This document shows positions 48,401 through 56,609 of a stretch of DNA of 64,000 bases, in pieces. Position 1 is the stretch's first letter. Each line of letters begins with the position of its first letter. The notes beneath the pieces were generated by a model. That model ran no database searches and was not told the DNA's origin. It was given only the letters and a program-made list of their open reading frames with translations. This stretch comes from Lyophyllum atratum. Taxonomy: Eukaryota; Basidiomycota; Agaricomycetes; Agaricales; Lyophyllaceae. A program made the translations under genes and the position numbers. The stretch spans positions 3,224,001 through 3,288,000 of the forward strand of contig JACGCN010000002.1 of the NCBI GenBank assembly GCA_014905825.1. Reading direction: 5' to 3'.

Positions 48401-50765
48401 CGTCGTTTTCAGAGTCTTCAATATAGTATGTATTCGGAACATTGATTTGTCCTACTGCAAACCGATGCGACTCGATCGAACCGTCCCATGGGTCACCCGG
48501 GTACGGTTGCGCCGCGTGCAACTGCCGCATCGCGATAAACGCGGTGCAGTCACCAAGATCTCGCCTCGCATGTTTCATGCTCTTCAGCTCGGGATGCTCT
48601 GTCATGTCGAGTGAGATCGCGCCGACTCCAAGTCCATACAGTACTTCTGTGGTATCAGCGAGCTCGCGAAACTCTTCAGCTTTCCGAAGATCAATCCCAA
48701 TGCCAAAATTAGGTACGCCGGGTGCTTTCCCCGATCTGTCAGATCTGACGAACGTTCCTTTAGGGCAATTTCGCGATACATGACCGGTTTCCTTGCATTT
48801 GAAGCATTTCCCAGCAGCAAGCAATTCATTTCGCTCGCGTTCGGACATTGGAGGTTTAGGAGTCCAGCCTTCTTTCTTCTCATGGTTGGCAAAGGCTTTC
48901 TGAGGGCCCGGTTTTTCCGGACGAGATTCCCGAGGGTTACGATTTCTATTACGGAACCGATCACGGCCATCTCTATCATGTCTCGATGATGAGTTGGGTC
49001 TGTCAGCCCTCTGCGGCTTCTGCTGGTTGTTGCCGTCACCTGCAGAGGATTTCTTGGGATGATTCCGGTTCTCGCGGGGGTCAGTTATTCCCTCTGATAT
49101 CTCAATAATTTGAGCTGTTTCGCTAACCTCGTCCCACGTAGATATTTCGGGGTTAAGCCTTTCACGCCAAAGGGCCTTTTGAATAACGGTACGTAGGCCA
49201 TGCCATAGTTTCATGACCCGTTCTCGCTCATCACTGATGCCGATCATAGTGTATAACTCTTCGAGTTCGAAAACATACTCCGTCACCGACTTATCATTTT
49301 GAAAGCAACGACGCAGCTTTTCGCGCTGTTTAAGCCGGTAATTAATAGGAAAGCAAAAGTTGAACATCTCTCGTAAGAATTCTTCAAGAGTCCATTGAGA
49401 CGAGTTAACGGATACTTTCTGTGTATAGAAGTCGTAAGCTTTACCCTTAAGGTAATATGAGAGCACGAAGGCTTGTCGCTTAGATTTAACCTTTCCATCA
49501 CGAACATAGGCTGTCCCTTCCGTTACGAAGCGGTGGTAACTCCTGGCGTCTGCGGCGCCATCATATTCTTTAGGAGGGATCGGCTTTAAGATCGTGCGGT
49601 GCGATTTCCGCGTGGACCGTTTCTTAGACCGGTGTTTTGTCCTGTGCCGGCCGGATCGTCGTGAGGACGAGTTGGAGCTCGACGAATCACTAGGGCTAGA
49701 GTCAGAAGGACTGCTCCGCCCATCAGAGCTGGAGCTCAAGGAGCTCGAGGAGGAACTGGGGTCACGACGACGGTGTTTCCCAGCCCTTCGTGATTCTTTC
49801 AGCGCCTGTCCCAGGTAGCTTTTCGAAGCCACCTGGTCTACAGGGTTTAATTCTGCCCTCCTAGGCATGGTCACAGGATGCTTGTGGTAGCGTTCCTGAG
49901 CAATATTAGTTAATTTCTGGGCCATGAGGTCAGACATAGGTGTTCGGCTGTCGCGCCCGTCGGCGCGTGCAGCAAGCTCAGTAGCATTAGGGCGCTTCTC
50001 TTTCGAGCGCTTTCTAGCCTTTCGAGGCTTCTCAGTTTTAGATTTCGGAGGGATATCATTATCCCTGTTACCATGCAATCCTCGAGCGGCGTGCTTCACC
50101 GCCTTGTAGTATTCGAGGTGCGTCTTCTGGGCTTCCGGGTCCAGTTCAGCCGGATCAATACCAGCAGTGCCCCAATTACGGGGATCGGGACCTTTGCCTT
50201 TCTGTTGAGATGGTCCCTCACCACGAGATTCCACTGATGGCTCGCGGCGGGGTTTCAGGTTTGCATACCTCTTGTTGATTTGCTTCTGCTGAGCAGGGGT
50301 AAGTTGTTTCTCAACGGCTCTTAGGACTGGATCGGAATCAGTTGTCAAGTCCTTGGTAAAGGTAACTTCGACTTTTTTATTCTTAGTGTAATCGAGACTA
50401 CGTGAACGACGTGGGTTGACCTCGATCCAGGGGTTAGGATTCAGATCGCGATCCTCGCCCGTCGCCAAACTGCTCAAGTCCGACTCCGAGGAAGATCCGT
50501 GTGGGGGTTTAGGGGGGAAGTCGTTGACCGACTTCCCGCCCTTCGCGACATCAGGGCGCTCTCGCGTCCCTTTGTCGGTGTTCACCTGCTCCATAGGAGA
50601 GGGAGACCGGTTGGCCACGACGTCGCTCCAGGAGCGCGTCATGTCTTCCGGTCGAGATGACTGTTCTGTCACTTCGGCAGCACGGGCAACCGTGTTAGCT
50701 AGGACAGGACGAGACTCACCTTGAGATAGTGCCGTATTCCGACGGCGTAAGTTGTAAGCAGGCAT
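42480..50765 (-). CDS. Gag-Pol polyprotein of Ty3/Gypsy chromodomain element
   Basis: Single frame of 2761 aa. Basic, Ser-rich N-terminus; Gag core about 395-560; CCHC zinc knuckle with Cys 654, 657, His 662 and Cys 667; four copies of a module of about 60 residues (753-1106, see findings); retropepsin with Asp 1214 (ALIDSGS); reverse transcriptase with Asp 1470 and YLDD at 1532-1535; RNase H with Asp 1686, Glu near 1726, Asp 1753 and Asp 1796; integrase with His 2029/His 2034 and CX2C near 2064-2067, and DDE residues Asp 2097, Asp 2161 and Glu 2197; GPY-like region near 2332; chromodomain about 2397-2445. A Lys/Arg-rich extension of about 310 residues ends the protein. Gag and Pol share one frame, so no recoding signal is needed. 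All catalytic residues are present, so the element may be active. Confidence 0.95.
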   Translation of the reverse strand: MPAYNLRRRNTALSQGESRPVLANTVARAAEVTEQSSRPEDMTRSWSDVVANRSPSPMEQVNTDKGTRERPDVAKGGKSVNDFPPKPPHGSSSESDLSSLATGEDRDLNPNPWIEVNPRRSRSLDYTKNKKVEVTFTKDLTTDSDPVLRAVEKQLTPAQQKQINKRYANLKPRREPSVESRGEGPSQQKGKGPDPRNWGTAGIDPAELDPEAQKTHLEYYKAVKHAARGLHGNRDNDIPPKSKTEKPRKARKRSKEKRPNATELAARADGRDSRTPMSDLMAQKLTNIAQERYHKHPVTMPRRAELNPVDQVASKSYLGQALKESRRAGKHRRRDPSSSSSSLSSSSDGRSSPSDSSPSDSSSSNSSSRRSGRHRTKHRSKKRSTRKSHRTILKPIPPKEYDGAADARSYHRFVTEGTAYVRDGKVKSKRQAFVLSYYLKGKAYDFYTQKVSVNSSQWTLEEFLREMFNFCFPINYRLKQREKLRRCFQNDKSVTEYVFELEELYTMIGISDERERVMKLWHGLRTVIQKALWRERLNPEISTWDEVSETAQIIEISEGITDPRENRNHPKKSSAGDGNNQQKPQRADRPNSSSRHDRDGRDRFRNRNRNPRESRPEKPGPQKAFANHEKKEGWTPKPPMSERERNELLAAGKCFKCKETGHVSRNCPKGTFVRSDRSGKAPGVPNFGIGIDLRKAEEFRELADTTEVLYGLGVGAISLDMTEHPELKSMKHARRDLGDCTAFIAMRQLHAAQPYPGDPWDGSIESHRFAVGQINVPNTYYIEDSENDEKAFYISADLLNNPEFNLPLWYATALAERLNLPLESLPMNNWLDFAMGDVLAHALTWALNDNICLMPRARYETPEGKRFTVTERDESSYQIIDYGEHTITRIRTSLLRNSRLRIAEWYSKRVRNARNAEGLVYADPAIDPPEPSVVGDILGAAAQEHLEILAPYPGDPTNGTPDLVSRFRVTKVSERSHLILDELRQTDALIETDKLADPSFRLAQWYARRCIPQGPRRRRRRLPSRYRLVCMGNALAEGAETILERGEPFPGDENHVQLGGRFQVIPSEDGERYIVLDYMRGLRRILNASTLRDESFDLTNWYFNEMRSVPIEINEEALPNEDYFFDSLEETPEHPEVAYMINQMLRTLQAVRREDRRTGTDVDEVQLFGVQVPQGTLAAIERNAAIPRDFSRVIPKPIVVVAHVNGQPVRALIDSGSLGDFMSTTLADQLKVKKIELAKALPLQLAVQGSRSKVNTGTKVNFQYQRIREERYFDIINVSNYDLILGTPWIFQHKVTITMNPASVIIGSNESLPVRGDAVTKIASRSVEIAEDQLEGVRRTLEDYALPICQNAEETARPPLRTINHSIPLIDETAVYPWRPSRCPEAMRPQWAAKRDAYLRSGRWEVTNTGNTVPMLLIPKPRKPGEAAALRTVVDLRARNKNTLKLASPLPDMNAILRRAASHRYRSLLDGKDAYEQIRIRPDHVSRTAVTTPDGNMVSHVIQIGDCNGGATYQALMNHLFSAYIGRWMDVYLDDVVIYSDTLEDHVQHVKIVIDILRREKLYLSKNKLHFLCKELKLLGRIIDDKGIRMDPAKVDSVLAWKTPTNRDLLRGFLGSVGYLADDLAGVRVPMGILTALTGDAVPFRWGFTQQRAFDEIKSIVAAGRDHSRVPLEYGPNHAPIFMITDGCATGISGLVSQGADWKSAKVSAFYSAKLNSAQQNYAVHEIEMLAGVETMLRHRDILQGTHFKWVTDHKGLVHLLNQKNLSGRQARWMEKIGEFDFEVLYIPGAENVVADALSRIYSNEAPGTVRAPVEYTEHDASNEHLGLHGITMPLLTGVEGAAQRAPRGRKVLPGAETGRPETSREFATRVKHHFVLRGPRERKEGGSTDTTANDGVGNNESGEKARQDDAAGKEAPVRETGGNADERPERDNDRASPKRDASDPNNASLVEVVSGGRDGIDLLRSIGNKYSEDQFFKTVTEKPKEFKNFEVRKDGLMFVNINGRKLLCIPKVMVGQRSIREIVISEAHSLLAHLGANKTVDYLRDQVWWKDLVSDTRAFCETCQTCKRSKPSNQKPYGLLNPLSIPSHPWEAIGIDFVGPLPESSNRDGTFDSITVIIDLLTAMVHLVPSRTNYNARQIAELMFESVYKLHGLPKSIISDRDVLFTSIFWQHLHRLIGTQLKMSSAYHPETDGSTERANRTITQMLRQCIGAKQKDWVAKLPSVEFAINSARSESTGYAPFYLNGRMPRSMIWNSAGSEEYPGVRNFALQRKLALIQAHDSILAARVKQTRDANRKRRPSPFTKDDLVYLSTKNISFPKGFARKLVPKFIGPYKLIKDFGNHSFRIDLPSHLKQRGVHDVFHASLLRIHKPNDDRLFPGRLDTQLGNQDEADGEWAVDSIIGHTGSRREAIFQMKWRSGDVTWMPYYQVEHLDALANYLDLLGIEKISDLPPGTAVPTTQDIQIGTGEPESAPTIETDKRAPDSSDPPASPLPKNSQQPPLPSDPDSITIHSIQFDMSSITLPASFPALKFAHHHFKRRSLEEFTVVDSYLNQTLSYHAITILSFIQYDTKLRSGKGNPLVPGGYTDFAACFNEPSGGCNIRFAGVQDTLQTLSKGTAPTIDAFQVEISTVFPPAVKVEQGGRVLDRRRAELTDDMLWETAGRQKRQREFQEKKKSERLEKSQSRKRAKLGDSSSDTTYPPISFQTNITDAIPLNSIDPTLPLTPAASVVTLEDLQNFVDLAQEPMLPFPADDAADAAMA

Positions 50766-50885
50766 TGTGGGTTGTGTAGAATGTCGACGAGCGAGGGTGT
50801 CGGGGATGATCAGTCCACGAGTTGTCCAAGGTTTGTCGACGAGTAAGATGTTTAGAAAGTAGTGTTCTCTAGTAAGTCAAAAATA

Positions 50886-51184
50886 TGTGACGATAGCGTG
50901 ACGAGCACGGTAGCGGCACACGGTTCAGGCGAGAGACTGTTGTAAGAGATGAGATTCTGGGGCTTCTAGCTACGAGTAAGGACAGTTTATATAGGTTTTC
51001 TGAGGGAGCTCTTTCCTAATAAGTAAGTGAAACAAGAGGAGGGTATCGTATGGTATAGATAAGATAATCTAGCAGACCACATGGTGAGTAGGGGGAATCA
51101 GATAGATAAGATAGATCAACGAGTGACGGGGAGTTGGGCAGGGAAAAGGAACGAATAACGCGTTACAGTAACGGCAGCGCTACA
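50886..51184 (-). repeat. LTR, 5' copy relative to the element
   Basis: Partner of 42130-42428. On the coding strand it reads TGTAGCGCTGCC ... TATCGTCACA and should hold the element promoter and transcript start. Confidence 0.95.
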
Positions 51185-51189
51185 CTACA
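51185..51189. repeat. target-site duplication, right copy
   Basis: CTACA matching 42125-42129. Confidence 0.9.
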
Positions 51190-51643
51190 GCTCGGGTTCC
51201 TGGGCGTGCTGGGCTACTCTAGTCTTGCTGAGATTCTGGCGACGCAGGTGGCGCGGACGCTACAAGCGCGGGCCCGGGAACGAAGGAGAGGGGCGGTGGA
51301 GGTGGCGGGTGAGAAGGGGGTGCGGGGAGGCGGGTCGAGCGAGCCGACGTTCGTCCGGGGGAATAGGACGAGGTCGATGGGCATTATTAAGGCCACGTTG
51401 AGGTGTGGGCTGGACGGGCAGATGTGGTACAAGCTCAAGTTGTTGCCGCAGATCCCCGTGTTCGACCGGATGTTGGAGCTGTTGGACCAGCTAAGAATGG
51501 TAGAGGATGAACGAGTCATGCGGAGTGCTGTCATGCAGTTTGTGGCTGGCGGGGAAGGGGAGGAAGGAAGGAAGTTGGCTGGTAGAATCGCGGAAGAGGT
51601 GGAGGAGGCATGGAAGGAGATGAGGGTTCAGCAGGAAGTTTAG
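51185..51643 (+). pseudogene. 3' part of the membrane protein gene cut by the retrotransposon
   Basis: Removing the element and one CTACA copy joins the frame ending ...VNMAAYL directly to QLGFLGVLGYSSLAEILATQ without a gap, completing a last membrane segment. The remainder is a cytosolic tail: a basic helix (RTLQARARERRRG), MWYKLKLLPQIPVFDRMLEL and an acidic C-terminus (RIAEEVEEAWKEMRVQQEV) that stops at 51643. This is strong evidence that both pieces were one gene before insertion. At this allele the product should end within the LTR. Confidence 0.85.
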
Positions 51644-52354
51644 CGGCTTCTTTCGACAATTGAGGGGAGTCGTGCTCATCCAGCAATGTCGACCTTGATA
51701 TTCATCAGTCAGTACCGAGGCCCCTCCCTTTTCAGAATCCAGATTGCTGAACCAAATTACAGATGTTGCGATGCTCTTGTCCTCACAACGCCTCCACAGC
51801 GTTCAATGTCCTACGAAGTTCACCGACTTGGATATGTTGGACCTTGTGCCCAACGAGACAACCCGGGGAAAGACGAAGTACAAGGCACGTAGTATGTGCG
51901 GGTTTCGGCGACGAATGATTTGGAGAGCACACAGTCTGGGAAGATGGCCGCAGGAGAAGAAAGAACGATCCGAGCTTGTGATTTCGAGAGGCAAATAGTG
52001 TTGTGCCTTGTTGATCCATTATGGATCTCGATTCTTCCACCAAGTTCCACCACTGGCACCACTGATGCTCAGAGCATCTACATATGTGCTCACAATCGTT
52101 ATAGAATAGGCTATGTCCGGTCGACGTTCGCCTGGAGTGATTTGACAAAGTTGAGAAGTAGCTTGTTTGGTCTTCTAGACATCATCGTAATTATATCACT
52201 GCCCCAGCTATTTAGCATACGGTCCTTCCATTATACGCCATAGACCAGTGACTGATCCCTCAACGGATGCAAGCCTCTACTCGAGGTTTCCTCCGTTGAC
52301 GGGCTGATCACGAGTCTATACACGCCAGGTATTGTGTCTAGTCATTTTGTTAAT
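51644..52354. other. intergenic DNA, short ORFs only
   Basis: A + strand frame at 51896-52243 (115 codons) contains plausible protein sequence (RTIRACDFERQIVLCLVDPL) but has no clear start or partner exon and no recognised family. Confidence 0.35.
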
Positions 52355-53473
52355 CTATGAACCACCGAGCCTCTGCAACGCCTGGGCGTACACCAATAGA
52401 ATAAACTCTGTCGAAACTACACCCCTGCATTTCCGTCTATCCCTAATCGCGCTGCCATCACCATCCCCACCGCTCTCTATCCCACTCAACAGCTCCTCTA
52501 AATTCGACGCGCTCCTAGATCCCCACTCACCCTCGCATCCGCCTTCCCAATACAAAGTCCTATACGGTACACGGCCTGCCATGCTTCCGCCACGCGCCCT
52601 GGAATATACGGCCAAAGGCTCGCCACCGTCTCCTCCACCAGCAGCACCCCTACTAAGCAACAACCCAAGCCGGGAATACCCTACGCCCAACTCCAACCCC
52701 GCCACACAGATCAAGCGCAGCCAAAAGCCGTTGTAAGACCGCATGCTTCCGCTGAACAGCGCTGCGTACATGTCCCTCACATCGTAGAGCGGGCGACGCG
52801 TGCCCCTCATCCTCTGCCCCATGCGCAACGTCGTCGGAGTACTACGAAACCACTCCCCACCCTCCCGGCCCCGACGCACATGTCCCTGTTCCCGTTCCTC
52901 CTCTCGATCCCGCCATTCCAACTCATGAGTTAACAACATCTCCGCCGCTCCATAACCCTCTAGGCGCAGCTCCGCCACGCACCGCACGAACCCAAGCAAC
53001 GCACGCAAAGCCCCGCCCGACGCCACGCAGCACAGTTCGAGCGCACACCAGGGCCGGAGGAGCACAGCGAGGAGCGTCTCGAGTGGGCTCCCTCGGCCTG
53101 CGATGGCGTGTTGGGAGCTGGTGGCGGCGTTGAGGAAGAACCAGGGTAGACGGTCGATTTCCCTGCTGGCACTTCCTATGGGGGCTGGGAGGGCTTTGAG
53201 ATCGCGGGTGAGGTCCGAGGTGGAAGGGGCGAGGTGGATGGGAATGTGGTTTGCGACCGTAGTGGCGAGTTCTGAAAGGGCGGGTGGGGGGGAGGTGAGG
53301 AGGGGGTGGAGGGAGGGGGGGAGGGTTGTGGTTGTGTAGATTATGAAAGTGGATGTGGATTGGGAGAGGACGCCACCGCCGTGATCGTATGTGGAGAAGA
53401 GGGCTGGGAGATCGGTGAGCTGTAACGAAGAGGAGTGTGAATCCGAGCCGGAGGCCTGCGTTGGCAGGGACAT
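52355..53473 (-). CDS. hypothetical protein, 372 residues, intronless
   Basis: One uninterrupted frame from ATG 53473, unusual among the intron-rich genes here. Residues 1-20 are Ser-rich. The middle has amphipathic and hydrophobic helices (LETLLAVLLRPWCALELCC, ALRALLGFVRCVAELRLEG) followed by a charged stretch (EWRDREEEREQGHVRRGREG). The C-terminal third is Gly/Ser/Arg-rich. No signal peptide, no certain membrane helix and no motif that I recognise. High GC may inflate ORF length, so it could be chance, though the ordered hydrophobic pattern favours a real gene. It faces the interrupted membrane gene tail to tail. Confidence 0.55.
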   Translation of the reverse strand: MSLPTQASGSDSHSSSLQLTDLPALFSTYDHGGGVLSQSTSTFIIYTTTTLPPSLHPLLTSPPPALSELATTVANHIPIHLAPSTSDLTRDLKALPAPIGSASREIDRLPWFFLNAATSSQHAIAGRGSPLETLLAVLLRPWCALELCCVASGGALRALLGFVRCVAELRLEGYGAAEMLLTHELEWRDREEEREQGHVRRGREGGEWFRSTPTTLRMGQRMRGTRRPLYDVRDMYAALFSGSMRSYNGFWLRLICVAGLELGVGYSRLGLLLSRGAAGGGDGGEPLAVYSRARGGSMAGRVPYRTLYWEGGCEGEWGSRSASNLEELLSGIESGGDGDGSAIRDRRKCRGVVSTEFILLVYAQALQRLGGS

Positions 53474-54626
53474 GGGAAGAGGAGTAGGGCGAACGGAGGA
53501 ATTTATGTACGATCTCTAGAATGATAACGGGAGTTAGAAACCTACCGGGAGATGATGGAGACGGACGTACGAGGGTGAGTCTATATCATGTCCTACGGTA
53601 ATCGATATAGATTCGACGTGGACGCTTGATCACAGGCCTGATGAAGTTTTAATTTAAACGATTGTCAAGCTATCACGATGGGCACAGGTCAGTAACACGG
53701 CAACGCAAATTGAAGTGGTATCAACCAGCATCTTCAATGCTAGCGCATGCGGAAAAGACTTGGGGGAGAGTCACAATAGTGCATCGATCAGTTAGATTAG
53801 ATTGTTGGTGCCGAGATGTCGGGAGCCTGAGTATGGTTACCTGACCAAACAAAGCATTCAGGTTGATCCCTCCCCCTCAAGCATATCACCAGGACCATCC
53901 TTTGGCCCTCTGACCTCGACTCGCCGGATGTGGCATGACCCGTGTTGTAATTTCATATCGAGCCACTCACAGCATTGATGGTTTGGTCCTCCCCAAGGAC
54001 CATGTAGTTCTGGATTGCGCCCTGGCAATGCGGGTAGCTTGTATCTGGGAGTGAATCTGGTCTAGGCTGCCAACTCACACAGTACATGCCTTCCTACGCG
54101 TCCTGAAGGCCCAGGTGCTGCGGAATCGAGCTCAGACCGAAATGCTTAATGCTGGACTGTGTTGTGTTCCCGTATTCTACAAGCCACACCTCTGCGAACA
54201 GAATGTGATTTGACGATGTTCATTCCATCTGCAAATACGCCGCACGCATGCCTCCGCGTCTTAAAGGCGGTCGAGCATGACCGACACGGAACGTTTCTAG
54301 TCGTACTACCTACAGGATAATTCAATTTAGTTCAAAACAGTGGAAACATGCCTCCAACGTTGAGCAGCAGCAAATCGTTGACTGAGTGCCATGGATCACA
54401 ATAAACTGCCTGAGATATGCTGGGTACAAACACACGATATAAAACACCTCTGGAAATATTGTACACCTGGAGCATTACACCATATATGTTCGACGCGGAT
54501 AACTCTGGTTGTACTGATTCAATTCCCAAACGATCTGAACGTCCGTCAGATCCACAAGCTTAAATGGGAGGGGGGGAGGGGTGAAACAGCCGCGGAGATA
54601 ACGTACCTCGAGGACGACTACCTCCC
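53474..54626. other. intergenic DNA
   Basis: Short ORFs only; no RNA gene or repeat recognised. Confidence 0.45.
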
Positions 54627-55025
54627 CTACGGCTTCATCCCCTCACTCGTCTTTCCCGTCGGTCCATCCTCCGGCTTACTCGTCTCAGGCCCCTTTTCCT
54701 TCGGATACATCTCCTTCCCTCCATACCTCTTATCCTCCCCCGGTGCGCCGTAAGGCTGTGATTTGCTCACGGTCGAATACTCCCCCGTCTTCGTCCCTGC
54801 CCGACTCCACTCCCCAGACGGCGCCTCGTGCGGCTTCTGAACGTTCTCGCTCCCCGGGTCGACGCGGTGGATCTTCGAGTCGCTAGGAGGCGATGGGTCG
54901 ACGTCCTTGTTATAGGAGTCTGTGGTGTGTCTCGGCGCTTGCGACTCGCCCAGGAGTGCGGGGGTTGTGTGGATGCGGCGGCGGGGCTGGAGCGCGAGGA
55001 CGGTGCGGAGCGCTCGTAGTGACAT
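54627..55025 (-). CDS. small mitochondrial-type protein
   Basis: 132 aa, single exon. ATG 55025 starts MSLRALRTVLALQPRRRIHT, an Arg-rich amphipathic helix without acidic residues followed by a cleavage-like site (RRIHTTPALL), the pattern of a mitochondrial targeting sequence. The mature part is hydrophilic and repeats short motifs (KIHRVDPGSENVQKPHEAPSG, GEWSRAG, YGAPGEDKRYGG), ending in Lys/Gly/Thr-rich sequence. Similar small proteins are common in Agaricomycetes, with no known job. In-frame codons continue upstream to 55181, but the first ATG giving a targeting helix is 55025. Confidence 0.75.
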   Translation of the reverse strand: MSLRALRTVLALQPRRRIHTTPALLGESQAPRHTTDSYNKDVDPSPPSDSKIHRVDPGSENVQKPHEAPSGEWSRAGTKTGEYSTVSKSQPYGAPGEDKRYGGKEMYPKEKGPETSKPEDGPTGKTSEGMKP

Positions 55026-55449
55026 TGTAGTGGTGATGGTTGAGAGTGTGTTGGAAAGGAAGGGGTCGTATTTATACGAGGAAAGCTTAGGGAGGTATGG
55101 TTGCGCTTCTTGGTGCTTCTCCGCACGTGATGATGTCATAATAGGGTCTGCTGACCGGGCCGCCTCCAATTTCAAATTCAAGTATTTTTAACCAAGTTCA
55201 CCGTGACTGCCACAGCGACCCCAGTAAATCTGGCATTTGGAAAGGTCGGCGTCAGCCGGTTGAGATGGATCGGCGGCAGACCGGCGGCTGATCGAGATTC
55301 GGACATGTACACGTCGTAACACGTGTAGTGTTGACCGTGAAGTCTGAACCAACCATCGCGCTGCCTCCACCGTCGCACCTAGCGTACCTCCCTCTCAGAT
55401 ATTGTACAACTCTTTTCTATTGCTGGATACTGCTGTCTATCCTGTCATC
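55026..55449. other. divergent upstream region
   Basis: Lies between the leftward mitochondrial-type gene and the rightward GRF-like gene. CT-rich runs near 55365-55440 suit a leader for the right-hand gene. No other feature seen. Confidence 0.4.
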
Positions 55450-55824
55450 ATGTACCCGTCTCTTGAATCCGACCAGAACATCTGCCCATCCTGCCATTCA
55501 CACGTCTCTCTGAAATATGCAGCTGGCGGAGATCATGCTGGGCAATACTACTTGAATGTGAGCGTTTATGCCCCCTCGAGCCACCCGCTTACTATAATTT
55601 CCCGCCTCCAGTGCTTTTCTCGTCACGCCGACAACAAGCCGTACTGGTTCTTCTTCCAGCCTGGCGCAGCCCCTTCCACTCAGCCATCTCGCCCAACTGT
55701 AACTCCATCTGTACCGCTTCTAGGACTGCACACCGTGCCGTACAAACACGGCTATACGGTACCGTGGTACGGCTACCGTCCCCGTATCGTCGAGGATTTT
55801 GGCGCGAGCCGACGGAGACGGTAG
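55450..55824 (+). CDS. small GRF-like zinc-binding protein, possibly truncated
   Basis: Two exons, 55450-55557 and 55612-55824; the 54-base intron (GTGAGC...CTCCAG) is stop-free and in frame; 106 aa. Cys 12 and Cys 15 (ICPSCHSH), a GDHAGQYYLNC segment and YWFFFQPG follow the GRF zinc-finger plan (CX2C, then Gly-x-Tyr...Cys, then an aromatic Phe-Phe). GRF fingers bind single-stranded nucleic acid. In mushrooms small proteins of this type often sit near DNA transposons. The last 33 residues are read from the CCGT/ACGG-rich sequence and look foreign to the domain, so the original 3' end may have been replaced. Confidence 0.55.
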   Translation: MYPSLESDQNICPSCHSHVSLKYAAGGDHAGQYYLNVSVYAPSSHPLTIISRLQCFSRHADNKPYWFFFQPGAAPSTQPSRPTVTPSVPLLGLHTVPYKHGYTVPWYGYRPRIVEDFGASRRRR

Positions 55825-55892
55825 ACGGTACGGTAAATGCCGTATTTCACCGTCAAAATACGGCCATACACGGCCGTGCACGGTTATACGGT
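55731..55892. repeat. CCGT/ACGG-rich inverted sequence, MITE-like
   Basis: The tetranucleotides CCGT and ACGG occur about twenty times in 160 bases. The left end (CACCGTGCCGTACAAACACGG) roughly mirrors the right end (CGGCCATACACGGCCGTGCACGG), giving an imperfect foldback. It overlaps the end of the GRF-like gene. Confidence 0.55.
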
Positions 55893-55917
55893 TTGATCAA
55901 TATATGACGTCACTGTT

Positions 55918-55960
55918 TGAGGGGCGAATTTTGTTCAAGTGCTCCCAAAATCGCCCCTCA
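55918..55960. repeat. hairpin with 15-16 base arms
   Basis: TGAGGGGCGAATTTTG pairs with CAAAATCGCCCCTCA across a loop of 12 bases with one bulged A. It lies 25 bases right of the CCGT/ACGG block. Confidence 0.75.
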
Positions 55961-56609
55961 CGCTTACTCAGCCAATTTTCCCGGGCCTGACCATGTGCTC
56001 AGCCACTGCAAAGTTAAAGTTTGCAGTATGGGTGAGAATGCGCTGAGTTGAACTGCCGTTGTCAACAGTCCAAGCAACGCTCACATGCGACCACTACGCG
56101 GTAATCGTCGATCATAGATATTGGGCAGCCCGATCCTCAATCTGCGTTGAAGATACCTACAACAGAATGTGTTTTAAGAAACCTTCCGACCTTTATCATC
56201 ACTTTCGGTGAGTTGGCATATCCATGGACTTCTTTGTTTCTTTTTCCTTTCTCTCCGTTCCATGCCTGTTGTAGCACCACTGCGGCAGTGCGGGAATTTG
56301 TTATTCCAATGCTGACACCGAGTTTCAGGTCTTTTTCAAATATATGCTCCTCATGCACCTCTCCAACCCTCCCCTCGCTACCCGCTATTCTTGCCGACCT
56401 GAGCCGCGCGCTCTCATGTTGCTAGTAATTTACTTTTTTTGTCAGAAATTGTGCACCATGTGAACAGCGCGTTTGAGACTGCGAAAGCGCATGGGCAATA
56501 GACCTGTGGATAGCATCATATCAACTCGAAAAAACAGTATTTAATGGCTAAGGTCTGTCGGTTGAGTTGGAGTTGTCATCGAGACTCATCCTGCCGTTTT
56601 AGTTTCAGC

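Larger units (their letters stand above)
42130..51184 (-). mobile_element. full-length Ty3/Gypsy chromodomain LTR retrotransposon
   Basis: 9055 bp element in reverse orientation: two 299-bp LTRs with TG...CA ends, a 120-base leader (50766-50885), one gag-pol frame and 51 bases after its stop. A purine-rich tract (GGAGGG on the coding strand) lies next to the downstream LTR. The leader beside the upstream LTR begins TATTTTTGACTTACTAG and lacks the TGG start of an ordinary tRNA primer site, so priming may be unusual. LTRs look identical by eye and the frame is unbroken, both signs of a recent insertion. It interrupts a membrane protein gene antisense to it. Confidence 0.95.

Noticed and set aside
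52355..52736. + strand 134-codon ORF
   Set aside because: Antisense to the longer 372-codon frame and rich in Pro/Ser from C-rich sequence.
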